Source of the DNA: Aquimarina spongiae | Lineage (GTDB): Bacteria; Bacteroidota; Bacteroidia; Flavobacteriales; Flavobacteriaceae | Length of the DNA stretch: 64,000 nt | Direction: 5' to 3' | Assembly: GCF_900141785.1 (NCBI RefSeq) | Contig: NZ_FQYP01000001.1 | Location: 806,001 to 870,000 of the forward strand | In this document: in pieces, positions 17,161-26,174 of the stretch | Numbering within the stretch: position 1 is the first letter of the stretch | How the letters are laid out: the number at the start of each line of letters is the position of its first letter | The notes under the pieces: generated by a model | What the model saw: the letters and a program-made list of their open reading frames with translations, nothing else | Told to the model about the DNA's origin: nothing | Databases searched by the model: none | Translations under genes and position numbers: made by a program

Positions 17161-18084
17161 TTAATCTTTTGTTACCTCTTGTGCAATAGGGGTTACATCT
17201 ACCTCTCCAAGAAGTTTACCCTTCCAATCTGTCCATTTGTACTTTTTAGAAAGTATCAACAGAAACAATGGGAAAATTACAAAAACAGGAATTAATATTT
17301 GATATCCGGTCCCAGGATCAGAGATATCAATCAAAATAGAATCTGTTTGCAGTGCTGTCCAATCTGCCGTAACCAACAACACAGTTATCAAATTATTAGC
17401 AGCGTGAAACCCTAATGCTAACTCCATTCCCTCATCCATCAAGGTGATGATTCCTAAAAATAATCCAGTACCTATATAATATACCATAATAATTGGCCCT
17501 AAGGTTCCCACTTCAGGATTTGCTGCATGTAACAGTCCAAAAGTAATAGAAGTGAAGACTAAGGCAACCCATCTCTTTTTGGAAGCCAAACCAACACCTT
17601 GCATCAAATATCCTCTAAACATGTATTCTTCAAAACTAGTCTGAATAGGCACCAGGATTATCGCCAATATCAACAATTTAATGAAGGATGTTGCTTCAAA
17701 ATTTAATTGATAATCTTCTGGAGAAAAATAATAATCGGCTCCTGTTGAAATGATAATAAAAGAGGCCATCAAACCAAATACGAAAAATATTCTTTTCCAA
17801 TCCACTTTTTTTCTGGATGTAGTAAGTGATAGAATAGACTGTTGATGTACAAACTTGACCCAAAGTAATAACCCAACCAAAAAGATCACAAAAGGAATCA
17901 TTAACTGAAGAAACAACCCTGTTTTTCCTACCATCTCAATTTGTTGTTTGATCACTGTATCAGAGTCGATATCCATCAATAAAGTAACCAAATAGTTAAG
18001 CCCCATAAGTCCGAAAAAACCTAGCGGCAAAGGGAGATATTTCCACATCCCCAAATTTCCTTTTTTTCCTTGTTCTATATACAT
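17161..18084 (-). CDS. CPBP-family intramembrane metalloprotease
   Basis: 307 residues with seven to eight hydrophobic segments. The CPBP (CAAX protease/bacteriocin-processing) motifs are present: EEYMFR (152-157), FGLLHAANPE with His186, and GFHAANNL with His227 and Asn231, so the membrane metalloprotease site looks intact. The substrate is unknown. It lies inside the menaquinone operon, 2 bases after menC and 55 before menE, which is positional only; no role in quinone synthesis is known to me. Confidence 0.9.
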   Translation of the reverse strand: MYIEQGKKGNLGMWKYLPLPLGFFGLMGLNYLVTLLMDIDSDTVIKQQIEMVGKTGLFLQLMIPFVIFLVGLLLWVKFVHQQSILSLTTSRKKVDWKRIFFVFGLMASFIIISTGADYYFSPEDYQLNFEATSFIKLLILAIILVPIQTSFEEYMFRGYLMQGVGLASKKRWVALVFTSITFGLLHAANPEVGTLGPIIMVYYIGTGLFLGIITLMDEGMELALGFHAANNLITVLLVTADWTALQTDSILIDISDPGTGYQILIPVFVIFPLFLLILSKKYKWTDWKGKLLGEVDVTPIAQEVTKD

Positions 18085-18086
18085 AT

Positions 18087-19136
18087 TTAATGATTCTCAT
18101 TTAGGTATTCTACTACCCATTCGATATTCTTTTCGTATTTCAATTCTCCTTTTGTAACCAGCAGCGGAGCTTCGAAATTATTGGTAAACAAACTTCCTGT
18201 TCCTAGTCCTTGAGGCATTGTACTATTCAGGGTAAAGGTGTATTGTGCAATGGCATTGAGACCAATATTACTCTCCAGAGCACTAGTAATCCACCACCCT
18301 ATCCCCAAACTTTCTGCTATTTGGATCCACTCATTTGTTCCTTTAATACCACCTATTAAACTTGGTTTTAGAATAATATATTGTGGTCGTATAGTTTGTA
18401 GCAGTTTTTGCTTTTCTGTTACATCAAAAACTCCGATTAATTCTTCGTCCAGAGCTATTGGCAAAGGAGTAGTTTTACATAATCGCTTCATTGCCTCATA
18501 TTGGCCCTGTCTGATAGGTTGTTCAATACTGTGTAATTCTAATGCTGAAAGACGTTCTAATTTATGCATAGCTTCCTCCGGAGAGAAAGCTCCGTTGGCA
18601 TCTACACGCAGTTCAATAACATCTGGATTGTATTTCGACCTTATAAAAGATAACAACTCCAGTTCTGTTTCAAAATCAATGGCTCCGATTTTCATCTTAA
18701 TGCAATCAAAACCAGTATGTAGCTTTTCATTAATTTGAGTTTCCATAAATTCCTTATCCCCCATCCAGATCAAACCATTTATTGGTATATTTTGTTTCCC
18801 CTCTGTAAAATCTGAAGGAAACAATAAAAATGGATGCTCACTTTCCAAAGATCTAAATGCTATTTCTAACCCAAACTGTATACTCGGAAACTCGCGCATC
18901 TCCTCTAGTAATTGATCTAATCCCAAGTGGATATTATTGCATACCCATTTTAATTTGTCCTCGTAGTCTGGACGATCATCAATACATAATGTTCTTAGAA
19001 TACCACACTCTCCTATGCCCTTTTTATTGTTATCCGAAAGGACAATAAACCAGGTCTCTTTCTGCTTTAAGACTCCTCGAGAAGTACCACTAGGCCTCTT
19101 AAAGTCTAAAATATATTTATGGTACGTTGCTTTCAT
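18087..19136 (-). CDS. menC: o-Succinylbenzoate synthase MenC
   Basis: Enolase-superfamily dehydratase that converts SHCHC to o-succinylbenzoate. The catalytic and metal residues of the family are visible: Lys147 and Lys149 in CIKMKIGA, Asp179 in RVDANGAF, Glu205 in SIEQPI, Asp230-Glu231 in ALDEEL and Lys257 in ILKPSL. At 349 residues it has the usual length. The gene abuts its neighbours (no gap to the hydrolase stop at 19137, 2 bases to the CPBP gene), indicating one transcript. The N-terminus MKATYHKYILDFKRPS is family-like. Confidence 0.94.
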   Translation of the reverse strand: MKATYHKYILDFKRPSGTSRGVLKQKETWFIVLSDNNKKGIGECGILRTLCIDDRPDYEDKLKWVCNNIHLGLDQLLEEMREFPSIQFGLEIAFRSLESEHPFLLFPSDFTEGKQNIPINGLIWMGDKEFMETQINEKLHTGFDCIKMKIGAIDFETELELLSFIRSKYNPDVIELRVDANGAFSPEEAMHKLERLSALELHSIEQPIRQGQYEAMKRLCKTTPLPIALDEELIGVFDVTEKQKLLQTIRPQYIILKPSLIGGIKGTNEWIQIAESLGIGWWITSALESNIGLNAIAQYTFTLNSTMPQGLGTGSLFTNNFEAPLLVTKGELKYEKNIEWVVEYLNENH

Positions 19137-19817
19137 TTACAAATCAATACTAGCTCCTATCTCCAAGAACATTAGATCCTTGTTTTTATCAAAAAACTTA
19201 CGTTTCGCTTCTTCATGATCGATCTCTATGTATCCAAAGGTATCATAATGAACCCCCAAAACCTTATCACATTCTACAAACTCACTAGCAAGGATCGCAT
19301 CATCAACTCCCATTGTAAAATTATCGCCAATAGGTAAAATCGCGAGATCCAGAGTATGAGACATTGGGATCAGCTTCATATCCATGGTTAGTGCCGTATC
19401 TCCGGCAATATAAATGGTCTTATGTTCTCCTTCTATAATGAAACCTCCTGGTTGTCCTCCATAGGTGCCATCAGCAAAACTGCTGGTGTGAATAGCGTTT
19501 ACGTACTTTATTTTACCAAAATCAAAATTCCAACTACCGCCATGATTCATAGGATGTACTTCAATTCCTTTTGCTTGATAGTACATCGCAATCTCGTAAT
19601 TAGAAATAATAGTTGCTTCATTTTGCCTAGCCATTGCTTCGGCGTCCAAAACATGATCTTGATGTGCGTGTGTGAGTAAAATATAATCTGCCTTGATTGT
19701 GGTGATATCAATCTTATCTTTTGTCAAAGGATTACCAGTAATAAAAGGATCTACCAAGACATTGATATCTTCAACCTCTATCAATAGTGTATTATGACCG
19801 TAAAAGGTAATTTTCAT
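19137..19817 (-). CDS. Metal-dependent hydrolase, UPF0173/MBL fold
   Basis: 226-residue metallo-beta-lactamase-fold hydrolase of the UPF0173 type. The family motif THAHQDHVLD supplies His50, His52, Asp54 and His55, and further ligands occur in GDTALT and in the C-terminal GVHYDTFGYIEID. The start MKITFYGHNTLLIEV is typical. The physiological substrate is unknown. It sits between menA (34 bases upstream) and menC (adjacent), an arrangement I recall in other flavobacteria, so co-expression with menaquinone synthesis is likely. Confidence 0.9.
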   Translation of the reverse strand: MKITFYGHNTLLIEVEDINVLVDPFITGNPLTKDKIDITTIKADYILLTHAHQDHVLDAEAMARQNEATIISNYEIAMYYQAKGIEVHPMNHGGSWNFDFGKIKYVNAIHTSSFADGTYGGQPGGFIIEGEHKTIYIAGDTALTMDMKLIPMSHTLDLAILPIGDNFTMGVDDAILASEFVECDKVLGVHYDTFGYIEIDHEEAKRKFFDKNKDLMFLEIGASIDL

Positions 19818-19851
19818 GAGTATGCATTTTTGATGATTTGTGTTGCTGAAA

Positions 19852-20811
19852 TTATAAAATCTGTCCCAGACTAAATAGCAACGCCAGTAAAAAAGTAGAT
19901 AATGCCACTTTTTTTAACTCAGGATCCAATAATTCGGTATTAGCAGTCTTGTATACTTTTATTAAATGAATCGTTAGGGGAACGAAAGCAATAAGAAACA
20001 ACGTATCATTTATGTCTTGATAGGTTCTCCATAAGAATATGAGCATGGCAATCATAGCAATACCTATAATTGTAAAATGATATCGCCTGGCTTTGTCAAT
20101 TCCCAGCTTAACCACCAAGGTGTTCTTTCCTACTTTTTGATCATTTTGAAAATCACGCATATTATTTAGGTTCAGTACTGCAGTACTCAACAAACCAATA
20201 GTGATCGCAGGTAAAAATACCAGACCATTCAATTGTTTGGTAAATAAGAAGTAGCATCCTACTACACTTACCAACCCAAAGAAAATAAAAACAAATACAT
20301 CTCCCAAACCTCTATAGCCATATGCAGAATTACCAACAGTATATTTTATAGCCGCAACGATGGCTCCTATACCTAATACAAAAAAGAACAAAGAGTAAAA
20401 GAAGTTTTCTTTCCCAAAAGACACATAAATTAAAGCAATAGCCATACATAATGTTACAACTGTTGTACACACTATCCCTGTAAACATTGCTTTTTTGGTA
20501 ATTGCTCCACTTTGGATGGCTCTTTCTGGTCCTACCCGATCTTTATTATCTGTTCCTTTTACTCCATCTCCATAATCATTGGCAAAATTTGATAAGATTT
20601 GCAGACCTAATGTGGTGGCAATAGCCAACCAAAATATAAGCGTAGCATAAAAAGGAGCTGCTCCTTCCAGATTACCGATTACCTCTTTATCACTATCATA
20701 AGAATTCAATACAACATTATTAAACATAGCCGATCCGGCAATAATTCCTGAAACGGATAAAGGAAGTGTTCTAAGTCTAGCTGCCGAAATCCAGGCTTTT
20801 AGTTTGCTCAT
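19852..20811 (-). CDS. menA: 1,4-Dihydroxy-2-naphthoate polyprenyltransferase MenA
   Basis: UbiA-superfamily membrane enzyme that prenylates DHNA to demethylmenaquinone. Eight or nine hydrophobic segments are visible, and both Asp-rich motifs occur: NDYGDGVKGTD (first) and NNMRDFQNDQKVGKNTL (second). I use the ATG at 20811 (MSKLKAWISAARLRTLPLS) because the family begins this way; a start three codons earlier at 20820 is possible. It is the first gene of the men operon in the window and is divergent from an AraC-type regulator. The genes menB, menD and menF are not here. Confidence 0.93.
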   Translation of the reverse strand: MSKLKAWISAARLRTLPLSVSGIIAGSAMFNNVVLNSYDSDKEVIGNLEGAAPFYATLIFWLAIATTLGLQILSNFANDYGDGVKGTDNKDRVGPERAIQSGAITKKAMFTGIVCTTVVTLCMAIALIYVSFGKENFFYSLFFFVLGIGAIVAAIKYTVGNSAYGYRGLGDVFVFIFFGLVSVVGCYFLFTKQLNGLVFLPAITIGLLSTAVLNLNNMRDFQNDQKVGKNTLVVKLGIDKARRYHFTIIGIAMIAMLIFLWRTYQDINDTLFLIAFVPLTIHLIKVYKTANTELLDPELKKVALSTFLLALLFSLGQIL

Positions 20812-20894
20812 GGTAATCATTTAGATGTCAAAGGAACATCATTTTCATTTAAAAAAAAACAAAAATTAAATTTTCAATTCTTTAAATTAGCAGT

Positions 20895-22076
20895 ATGCAG
20901 CAGATCCTATTTTTTGAATTTCCTTCTTTTAATCTGTACAGCACACCACTTTTGCTATTAGTGTTACAAGCCTATGTCTTTGCAGTATTGCTTTTGATGC
21001 GATATTTTAATCAAAAATATCTTCCTGCATTACTCTTAGCGCTACTTATTTTCATAACAGGATATCATAGAACTACCTATACTATTGGTTTTATGGAGTG
21101 GTATGACACCTATCGAAATACCAAAATCAATTACTGGCTGATTGCACTTAGTCTGGCTGTAGGGCCTTTATTATATTTTTATGTAAAGTCCATTACTACT
21201 TCAAATTTTAGATTTAAGAAGAAAGATTTTTTTCATTTTGTCCCTGTTAGCCTTTTTGTGATTTATAAAATATCCATTTTTGTTTACGATGCCTCCTTAC
21301 CAGGTTTTGATGAAACTCAAAATGGATACTTAAAAATACATCTGGATGAAAAGTACGTTCAACCATTAGTTGGGATTGTAGAAAGTCTGCAAATGCTATT
21401 GTACTTGACCTTTACGCTACAACTATACTATGCCTATAAAAAGAAAATTCAACATTTCTTTTCGAATACCTACGCGCTAGAACTCAATTGGATACGTAAC
21501 TTTTTGTTCATCTACTCTTTTCTTTTTTTATACAGCATTTTTGAAGGTGTGATTGGAGATTTGATTGTTGACCTGCACTGGACCCAACGATGGTGGTATC
21601 AGTTCTTCTCGGCTTTGGCGATTATTTATATTGGCATAAAAGGGTATTTTACGGATACCAATACGCTCAAGAATTTGAATTTTGAGGTCGTTCCATCTTC
21701 CGAGAAAAAAACTCCCGACGCTCCCAAAGACAATAACATTCTGGAAAATAAAACCAAACTCGAGCAGTTTATGAATGACGAAAAGCCCTTTTTGAATCCA
21801 GATTTGAATTTGAAGGAACTATCTAAAATGCTAAAGATAAGTGTTCCTGTTCTTTCTGAAACTATAAACAGCGGTTTTCAAAAAAACTTCAACGATTTTA
21901 TCAACGGATATAGAGTAAAAGCAGTACAGGATATGCTTAAGGAAGGAAAACAAAAACAACTATCCTTGTTAGGAATTGCCCATGAATGCGGTTTTAATAG
22001 TAAAGCAACATTTAACCGGGTATTTAAAAAATTGACCAATTCTTCTCCATCAGAATACGCCATGCAACATCTGTAA
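20895..22076 (+). CDS. 7TM-AraC transcriptional regulator
   Basis: 393 residues. Residues 1-255 contain seven hydrophobic segments (for example LYSTPLLLLVLQAYVFAVLL and FLFIYSFLFLYSIFEGVIG). A linker follows, then a C-terminal AraC DNA-binding domain (about 290-393) with NLKELSKMLKISVPVLSETI and LLGIAHECGFNSKATFNRVF. The layout is the flavobacterial class of membrane-bound AraC regulators that respond to an envelope signal. It is divergent from menA and 93 bases upstream of an alpha-amylase gene, which is a possible target; no direct evidence. Confidence 0.9.
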   Translation: MQQILFFEFPSFNLYSTPLLLLVLQAYVFAVLLLMRYFNQKYLPALLLALLIFITGYHRTTYTIGFMEWYDTYRNTKINYWLIALSLAVGPLLYFYVKSITTSNFRFKKKDFFHFVPVSLFVIYKISIFVYDASLPGFDETQNGYLKIHLDEKYVQPLVGIVESLQMLLYLTFTLQLYYAYKKKIQHFFSNTYALELNWIRNFLFIYSFLFLYSIFEGVIGDLIVDLHWTQRWWYQFFSALAIIYIGIKGYFTDTNTLKNLNFEVVPSSEKKTPDAPKDNNILENKTKLEQFMNDEKPFLNPDLNLKELSKMLKISVPVLSETINSGFQKNFNDFINGYRVKAVQDMLKEGKQKQLSLLGIAHECGFNSKATFNRVFKKLTNSSPSEYAMQHL

Positions 22077-22169
22077 TTGCTATTTTCATTTTTATCAATA
22101 TCGCAATTCATCTTCTACCGATTTTTGTAAGAGTTTTTATAGATTAGCGTTTTAAACCACCTAGAACTT

Positions 22170-23870
22170 ATGAATAATTTTGCAAGAATCACTTTGTTTG
22201 CGCTGATGTGCGTTCTTTTTGCGTGCAAAAGCGATTCCAAAAAAGAAAAAAAGGAACAAGAAAATGTTTCGGATACGGCATCTACTACTAAAAAGAAATC
22301 AGAACCTTTCATTTGGGAAGGTGCAAACGTCTACTTCCTCCTAACCGATCGTTTTAATAATGGAGACACAGAAAACGATGTTGTATTAGAAAGAACCAAA
22401 GAGACCGGAAAACTAAGAGGGTTTCAGGGAGGAGACATCAAAGGGATTATTCAAAAAATAGAAGAAGGATATTTCAAAGACTTAGGCATCAATGCCATTT
22501 GGTTTACTCCAGTGGTAGAACAAATCCATGATAGTGTGGACGAAGGTACCGGAAACACATATGCTTTTCATGGCTATTGGGCCAAAGACTGGACCAAAAT
22601 TGATCCCAATTATGGCACTTACAATGATTTGAAACAATTGGTTAAAATAGCACATAATAATGGTATTCGAATTTTGATGGATGTTGTTCTGAACCACACA
22701 GGGCCCGTAACCGATAAAGATCCTGTATGGCCAGATAATTGGGTACGTACAGAACCACAATGTACCTATAAAGACTATAACAGTGCTACGGTATGCACAC
22801 TAGTAAAGAATTTACCCGATGTAAAAACGGAAAGTAATGAGGAAGTAGAATTACCTAAAGCACTGATTGACAAATGGACTTCTGAAGGCAGATTAGAGAT
22901 AGAATTAGCTGAATTAGATATCTTTTTTACCAAAACCGGGTTAAAACGATCTCCTAAAAACTATATTATTAAATGGCTTACGGATTACGTGCGTGAGTTA
23001 GGAATTGACGGATATCGCGTAGATACGGTAAAACATGTTGAAGAAGATGCTTGGAAGGCGCTGGAAGAACAAGCCAAAGTTGCGTTTGCCGAATGGAAAT
23101 CAAAACACCCTAATGAAGTATTGGACGATAATGAATTTTATATCCTTGGAGAATTATATGGCTATGGAATTGATAGCAAACGATATTATGATTTTGGAGA
23201 TAAGAAAGTAGATTATTTCGCTCATGGTTTTGATAACATGATTAATTTTCAGTTTAAGTATGATGCCAAACAATTGGATTATGAAACGCTTTTCAGCAAG
23301 TATAGCACAATATTAAGCACTAGCTTGATCGGGAAAGGTGTCATGAACTATATCAGTTCTCATGACGATGGTGATCCATTTGATAAGGAAAGAAGTAAAA
23401 CCTACGAATCGGCAACCAAACTTTTGCTTACTCCAGGAATCTCTCAAATATATTATGGAGATGAAACGGCAAGATCGTTAATCATTGAAGAAACCGAAGG
23501 TGATGCTACTTTACGCTCTAATATGAACTGGGATGCCATGGAAGATGAAGCAACAAAATCTTTATTAACTCACTGGCAAAAACTGGGAACGTTCAGAAAA
23601 GAGCATCCTTCAGTAGGTGCCGGTAAACACAAAATGATCTCGAATGCTCCATATGTGTTTTCGAGAACGTATAAACAAAATGGCATTTCGGATATGGTTG
23701 TTGTAGGGTTAGAACTTCCAAAAGGGGAAAAAACGTTGATGACCAATACCCTTTTTGCCGAAGGAACTGCGGTAATCGATCATTATTCAGGTATAGAAGC
23801 AAAAGTTACCGATGGTAAAGTAACACTAAGCACTGATGAAAACATTGTTCTCTTAGCCAAGAAAAAATAA
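22170..23870 (+). CDS. GH13 alpha-amylase lipoprotein
   Basis: 566 residues. Lipoprotein signal MNNFARITLFALMC then VLFAC with Cys19, followed by a charged linker. The GH13 (beta/alpha)8 barrel shows DVVLNHTGP (region I), GYRVDTVKHV with nucleophile Asp285, ILGELYG with acid/base Glu328 and ISSHDDGDP with His398-Asp399. The enzyme probably cleaves alpha-1,4-glucans at the outer surface or in the periplasm. A carbohydrate operon is not evident (no SusC/SusD nearby). A strong terminator follows. Confidence 0.95.
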   Translation: MNNFARITLFALMCVLFACKSDSKKEKKEQENVSDTASTTKKKSEPFIWEGANVYFLLTDRFNNGDTENDVVLERTKETGKLRGFQGGDIKGIIQKIEEGYFKDLGINAIWFTPVVEQIHDSVDEGTGNTYAFHGYWAKDWTKIDPNYGTYNDLKQLVKIAHNNGIRILMDVVLNHTGPVTDKDPVWPDNWVRTEPQCTYKDYNSATVCTLVKNLPDVKTESNEEVELPKALIDKWTSEGRLEIELAELDIFFTKTGLKRSPKNYIIKWLTDYVRELGIDGYRVDTVKHVEEDAWKALEEQAKVAFAEWKSKHPNEVLDDNEFYILGELYGYGIDSKRYYDFGDKKVDYFAHGFDNMINFQFKYDAKQLDYETLFSKYSTILSTSLIGKGVMNYISSHDDGDPFDKERSKTYESATKLLLTPGISQIYYGDETARSLIIEETEGDATLRSNMNWDAMEDEATKSLLTHWQKLGTFRKEHPSVGAGKHKMISNAPYVFSRTYKQNGISDMVVVGLELPKGEKTLMTNTLFAEGTAVIDHYSGIEAKVTDGKVTLSTDENIVLLAKKK

Positions 23871-23895
23871 GGGGTTACAGACGAAGTCTCAAAAG

Positions 23896-23933
23896 AATAA
23901 GACGGCTCAAATCATAATTTGAGCCGTCTTATT
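23896..23933 (+). terminator. Strong rho-independent terminator
   Basis: AAGACGGCTCAAAT (23899-23912) pairs perfectly with ATTTGAGCCGTCTT (23917-23930) with a 4-base loop, extendable three pairs further out, and is followed by ATTTTGTT. Confidence 0.9.
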
Positions 23934-24002
23934 TTGTTATGAGGCGTGGGTATCATTGAGGTTTTGGACTTTTGAACTGTTCAATCATCAAAATCTAAAA
24001 CA

Positions 24003-24530
24003 ATGAAAAAAGTACTTAAAACGATAATCACGCCTACCTTAATGAAACATTGGTCAATCGATCTGGCTTTTGCTATGCCCAGAGTAATCTGTGGGCTTGC
24101 CCTAGCCATCAATTTTGGTGGTAGTAAATTTGGAGTACCCTGGAGTCCTGAAGGGTCTCCAGAACTAGGTTTATTCGAAGTAGTAGATTGGTTTCCTGAA
24201 GATATCGCGGCATACGGAGGTATTTTTGCCATGTTCCCTGTATTTTTTGCATGGATAGGTGCTGCTAGCGAAGCTATAGGTGGAGTATTTCTTGCTCTTG
24301 GCTTAAAAACAAGAGTTGCATCATTCTTTATCATGTGTACCATGCTGGTTGCCATATTCTTTCAAAAATGGGACGATGGTCTTTGGGGAATGCTTCCTGC
24401 CATGGGGTTCTTATGGCTTTCTATGTATCATCTCATATTAGGTTCTGGCAGGTTCGGTCTGGATTATCTACTCTCTCGGCAATGGTTCCGAAACAAGACT
24501 AAAGTATCTACTCATATTCATTTCATCTAA
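24003..24530 (+). CDS. DoxX-family membrane protein
   Basis: 175 residues with four hydrophobic segments and DoxX-like features, including AMPRVICGLALAINFGGSKF near the start and a hydrophobic LGLKTRVASFFIMCTMLVAI middle. The family is widespread and of unclear biochemistry (oxidative or sulfur stress links). It has a 132-base gap after the amylase gene that contains a strong terminator, so it probably has its own promoter; the next gene starts 28 bases later. Confidence 0.82.
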   Translation: MKKVLKTIITPTLMKHWSIDLAFAMPRVICGLALAINFGGSKFGVPWSPEGSPELGLFEVVDWFPEDIAAYGGIFAMFPVFFAWIGAASEAIGGVFLALGLKTRVASFFIMCTMLVAIFFQKWDDGLWGMLPAMGFLWLSMYHLILGSGRFGLDYLLSRQWFRNKTKVSTHIHFI

Positions 24531-24558
24531 AAAAACAATAATTCAAAATCAAAATATC

Positions 24559-25437
24559 ATGAGAACACTAACATTTTTATTTTTCCTTATGGGATGCGTT
24601 GGATATACTCAAATAAAGGGTAACGGAATCATCGAAACTAAAAAATTTGATATCAACAATGTACATACAATTAAGATCAACTTTTATGCTGATGTATTGA
24701 TCGATACTGCCCAAGAAGAATCGCTAACTATTACCACAGACAACAATCTATTCCAAAACATCGATAAAGAAGTTGTAGATGGTGTGTTATCTATAGGACA
24801 ACTAGAATGGATTCAACCTACAAAGAAAGCCAAAATCATTATTGGTGCTCCTGGACTAAAAGCTGTAGAGCAAGGAACCCATGATACCACCAAAATCATT
24901 AACCTGAATACTCAAGAGATACGATTAATGGCATTGGTAGGTAAAATAATAGTAGAGGGTAAAACTCAAGAGCTACGTATCGGAAACGAAGTAGGTACTG
25001 TAGATGCGTCGGGCCTTATCGCAGAAAACGCAACTATCCAAATTTGGAGTTGGGGAAGGGCCAAGGTAAATGTGATGAACAGCCTGGATTCTGATCTAAA
25101 TGACAATGCAAAGTTAATCGTAACCAATACCCCAAAAATCTTGAAAGGAGATAGTAAACGAATGATTGCAAAATCTAGTATTAAGAAAGATGCTTCTATC
25201 GAATACATCAATTTCAAAATTAAGAATAACTCATTCTCTAGAAATAACTTTTTTGTTGTTGGACCAAAACCTGATGGTTCTAAGTTCGGATACGGTTTTC
25301 CAATGATGCCAGGTTCGGTAAGAAAAGAAAACTGGACAACAGGTACCAAAGTATACAAGGTTAATTCGCTTGGATTTAGAAAACTTTTGGTCACTATCAA
25401 GGCCGAAGATAAAGACCAAATCGTAAAACTTTTTTAA
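24559..25437 (+). CDS. GIN-domain (DUF2807) secreted protein
   Basis: 292 residues. Signal peptide MRTLTFLFFLMGCVGYTQ, then a DUF2807-type beta-helical GIN domain (about 25-200) beginning KGNGIIETKKFDINNVHTI, with EESLTITTDNNLF and regular short strands (GVLSIGQLEW, VRLMALVGKIIVEG-like). The C-terminal third is Lys-rich and unusual for the family. Such proteins act at the envelope, possibly in adhesion or as partners of transporters. It is 28 bases after the DoxX gene, so probably co-transcribed. Confidence 0.8.
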   Translation: MRTLTFLFFLMGCVGYTQIKGNGIIETKKFDINNVHTIKINFYADVLIDTAQEESLTITTDNNLFQNIDKEVVDGVLSIGQLEWIQPTKKAKIIIGAPGLKAVEQGTHDTTKIINLNTQEIRLMALVGKIIVEGKTQELRIGNEVGTVDASGLIAENATIQIWSWGRAKVNVMNSLDSDLNDNAKLIVTNTPKILKGDSKRMIAKSSIKKDASIEYINFKIKNNSFSRNNFFVVGPKPDGSKFGYGFPMMPGSVRKENWTTGTKVYKVNSLGFRKLLVTIKAEDKDQIVKLF

Positions 25438-25458
25438 AACCGATAGGTATAAAGAAGA

Positions 25459-25488
25459 ACTTACCTCCTTAGGACTAAGGAGGTAAGT
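25459..25488. terminator. Perfect 13-bp hairpin without T tract
   Basis: ACTTACCTCCTTA (25459-25471) pairs with TAAGGAGGTAAGT (25476-25488) over a 4-base loop, 21 bases after the GIN gene. A terminator is likely from position, but the usual T run is missing. The left arm reads CCTCCTTA, an anti-Shine-Dalgarno-like string. Confidence 0.55.
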
Positions 25489-25752
25489 GTTGGGGAAAAC
25501 AAAAAAAGTAAGGGAAAAATTGTAATTGGAATACTTTTCAAAGATAAAGAGGTTTGGGGTATAAACGGTTACGGTTTTACCTCAAACTTTAGCAGGAATA
25601 CTAGTATTTGTTAAAATAAAATAGTTTAAACAACTGACAATCAATAGTATACACAAAAAACCCGTTTATTGTTAAATTATCGTAAACAGAAAAATAATTG
25701 TAATGTTTGAATAAAATACTGGTTTAGTGGTTTCAAAAGTTCAGGAAAAAAT
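25489..25752. other. Intergenic region with a second hairpin
   Basis: 264 bases without a gene. GTTTGGGGTA (25552-25561) pairs with TACCTCAAAC (25578-25587), with one G-T wobble, around a 16-base loop. No tRNA or known ncRNA pattern was recognised. A small structured transcript or the leader of the next gene is possible. Confidence 0.35.
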
Positions 25753-25760
25753 TAAATTTG
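25753..25760 (+). promoter_or_regulatory. Flavobacterial -7 promoter element (TAAATTTG)
   Basis: TAAATTTG matches the Bacteroidota -7 consensus TAnnTTTG and lies 38 bases before the TTG start of the following gene. The upstream -33 element is poor. Confidence 0.45.
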
Positions 25761-25798
25761 CAGTGATAATTTAATTAACCATCATATAATTAATATCA

Positions 25799-26164
25799 TT
25801 GGAAAATAAAAAAGCCATCAAATTAGTAGACAAGATTGTTGCAGATCTTGATAATACCGGAATCAATTCAGATGCTCTTATTGAAGATCTAAAGTCGCTT
25901 AGAGAGTATGCATTACAGGAAGAGGTACCTTTGGTAGTAAAAGTACTTAGATACACCTACGAACATATCGAGGAGCATAATTCTTTTCTGGTTCCCATCC
26001 CAGATGACGAACCTATAGAAGATGAAGAAGCTGCTAACGAGAGTACAGCCGGATCTGATCCCGTAGAAAGTCTAAAATATCTTGTGTCGCTTACCAAAAG
26101 TTTAAATAACAAAATGAACATCTCTGATTTGAGAGAATATAGAGATGCGTTGAATAACTTTTAG
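25799..26164 (+). CDS. Conserved protein of unknown function, TTG start
   Basis: 121 residues without a signal peptide or membrane segment; a cytoplasmic, acidic, helical protein (KKAIKLVDKIVADLDNTGI, an acidic patch DDEPIEDEEAANE and a C-terminal LREYRDALNNF). The gene begins with TTG (25799, MENKKAIK) because no ATG or GTG is available in frame near the promoter element. I believe it belongs to a conserved flavobacterial family, but I cannot name it. Convergent with the hydrolase gene at 26175. Confidence 0.7.
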   Translation: MENKKAIKLVDKIVADLDNTGINSDALIEDLKSLREYALQEEVPLVVKVLRYTYEHIEEHNSFLVPIPDDEPIEDEEAANESTAGSDPVESLKYLVSLTKSLNNKMNISDLREYRDALNNF

Positions 26165-26174
26165 GACCTATCTC

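Noticed and set aside
18238-18738. 166-residue open frame on the plus strand
   Set aside because: Antisense to menC, whose catalytic residues are all conserved; no recognisable product.
24966-25400. 144-residue open frame on the minus strand
   Set aside because: Antisense to the GIN-domain gene and without a recognisable domain.
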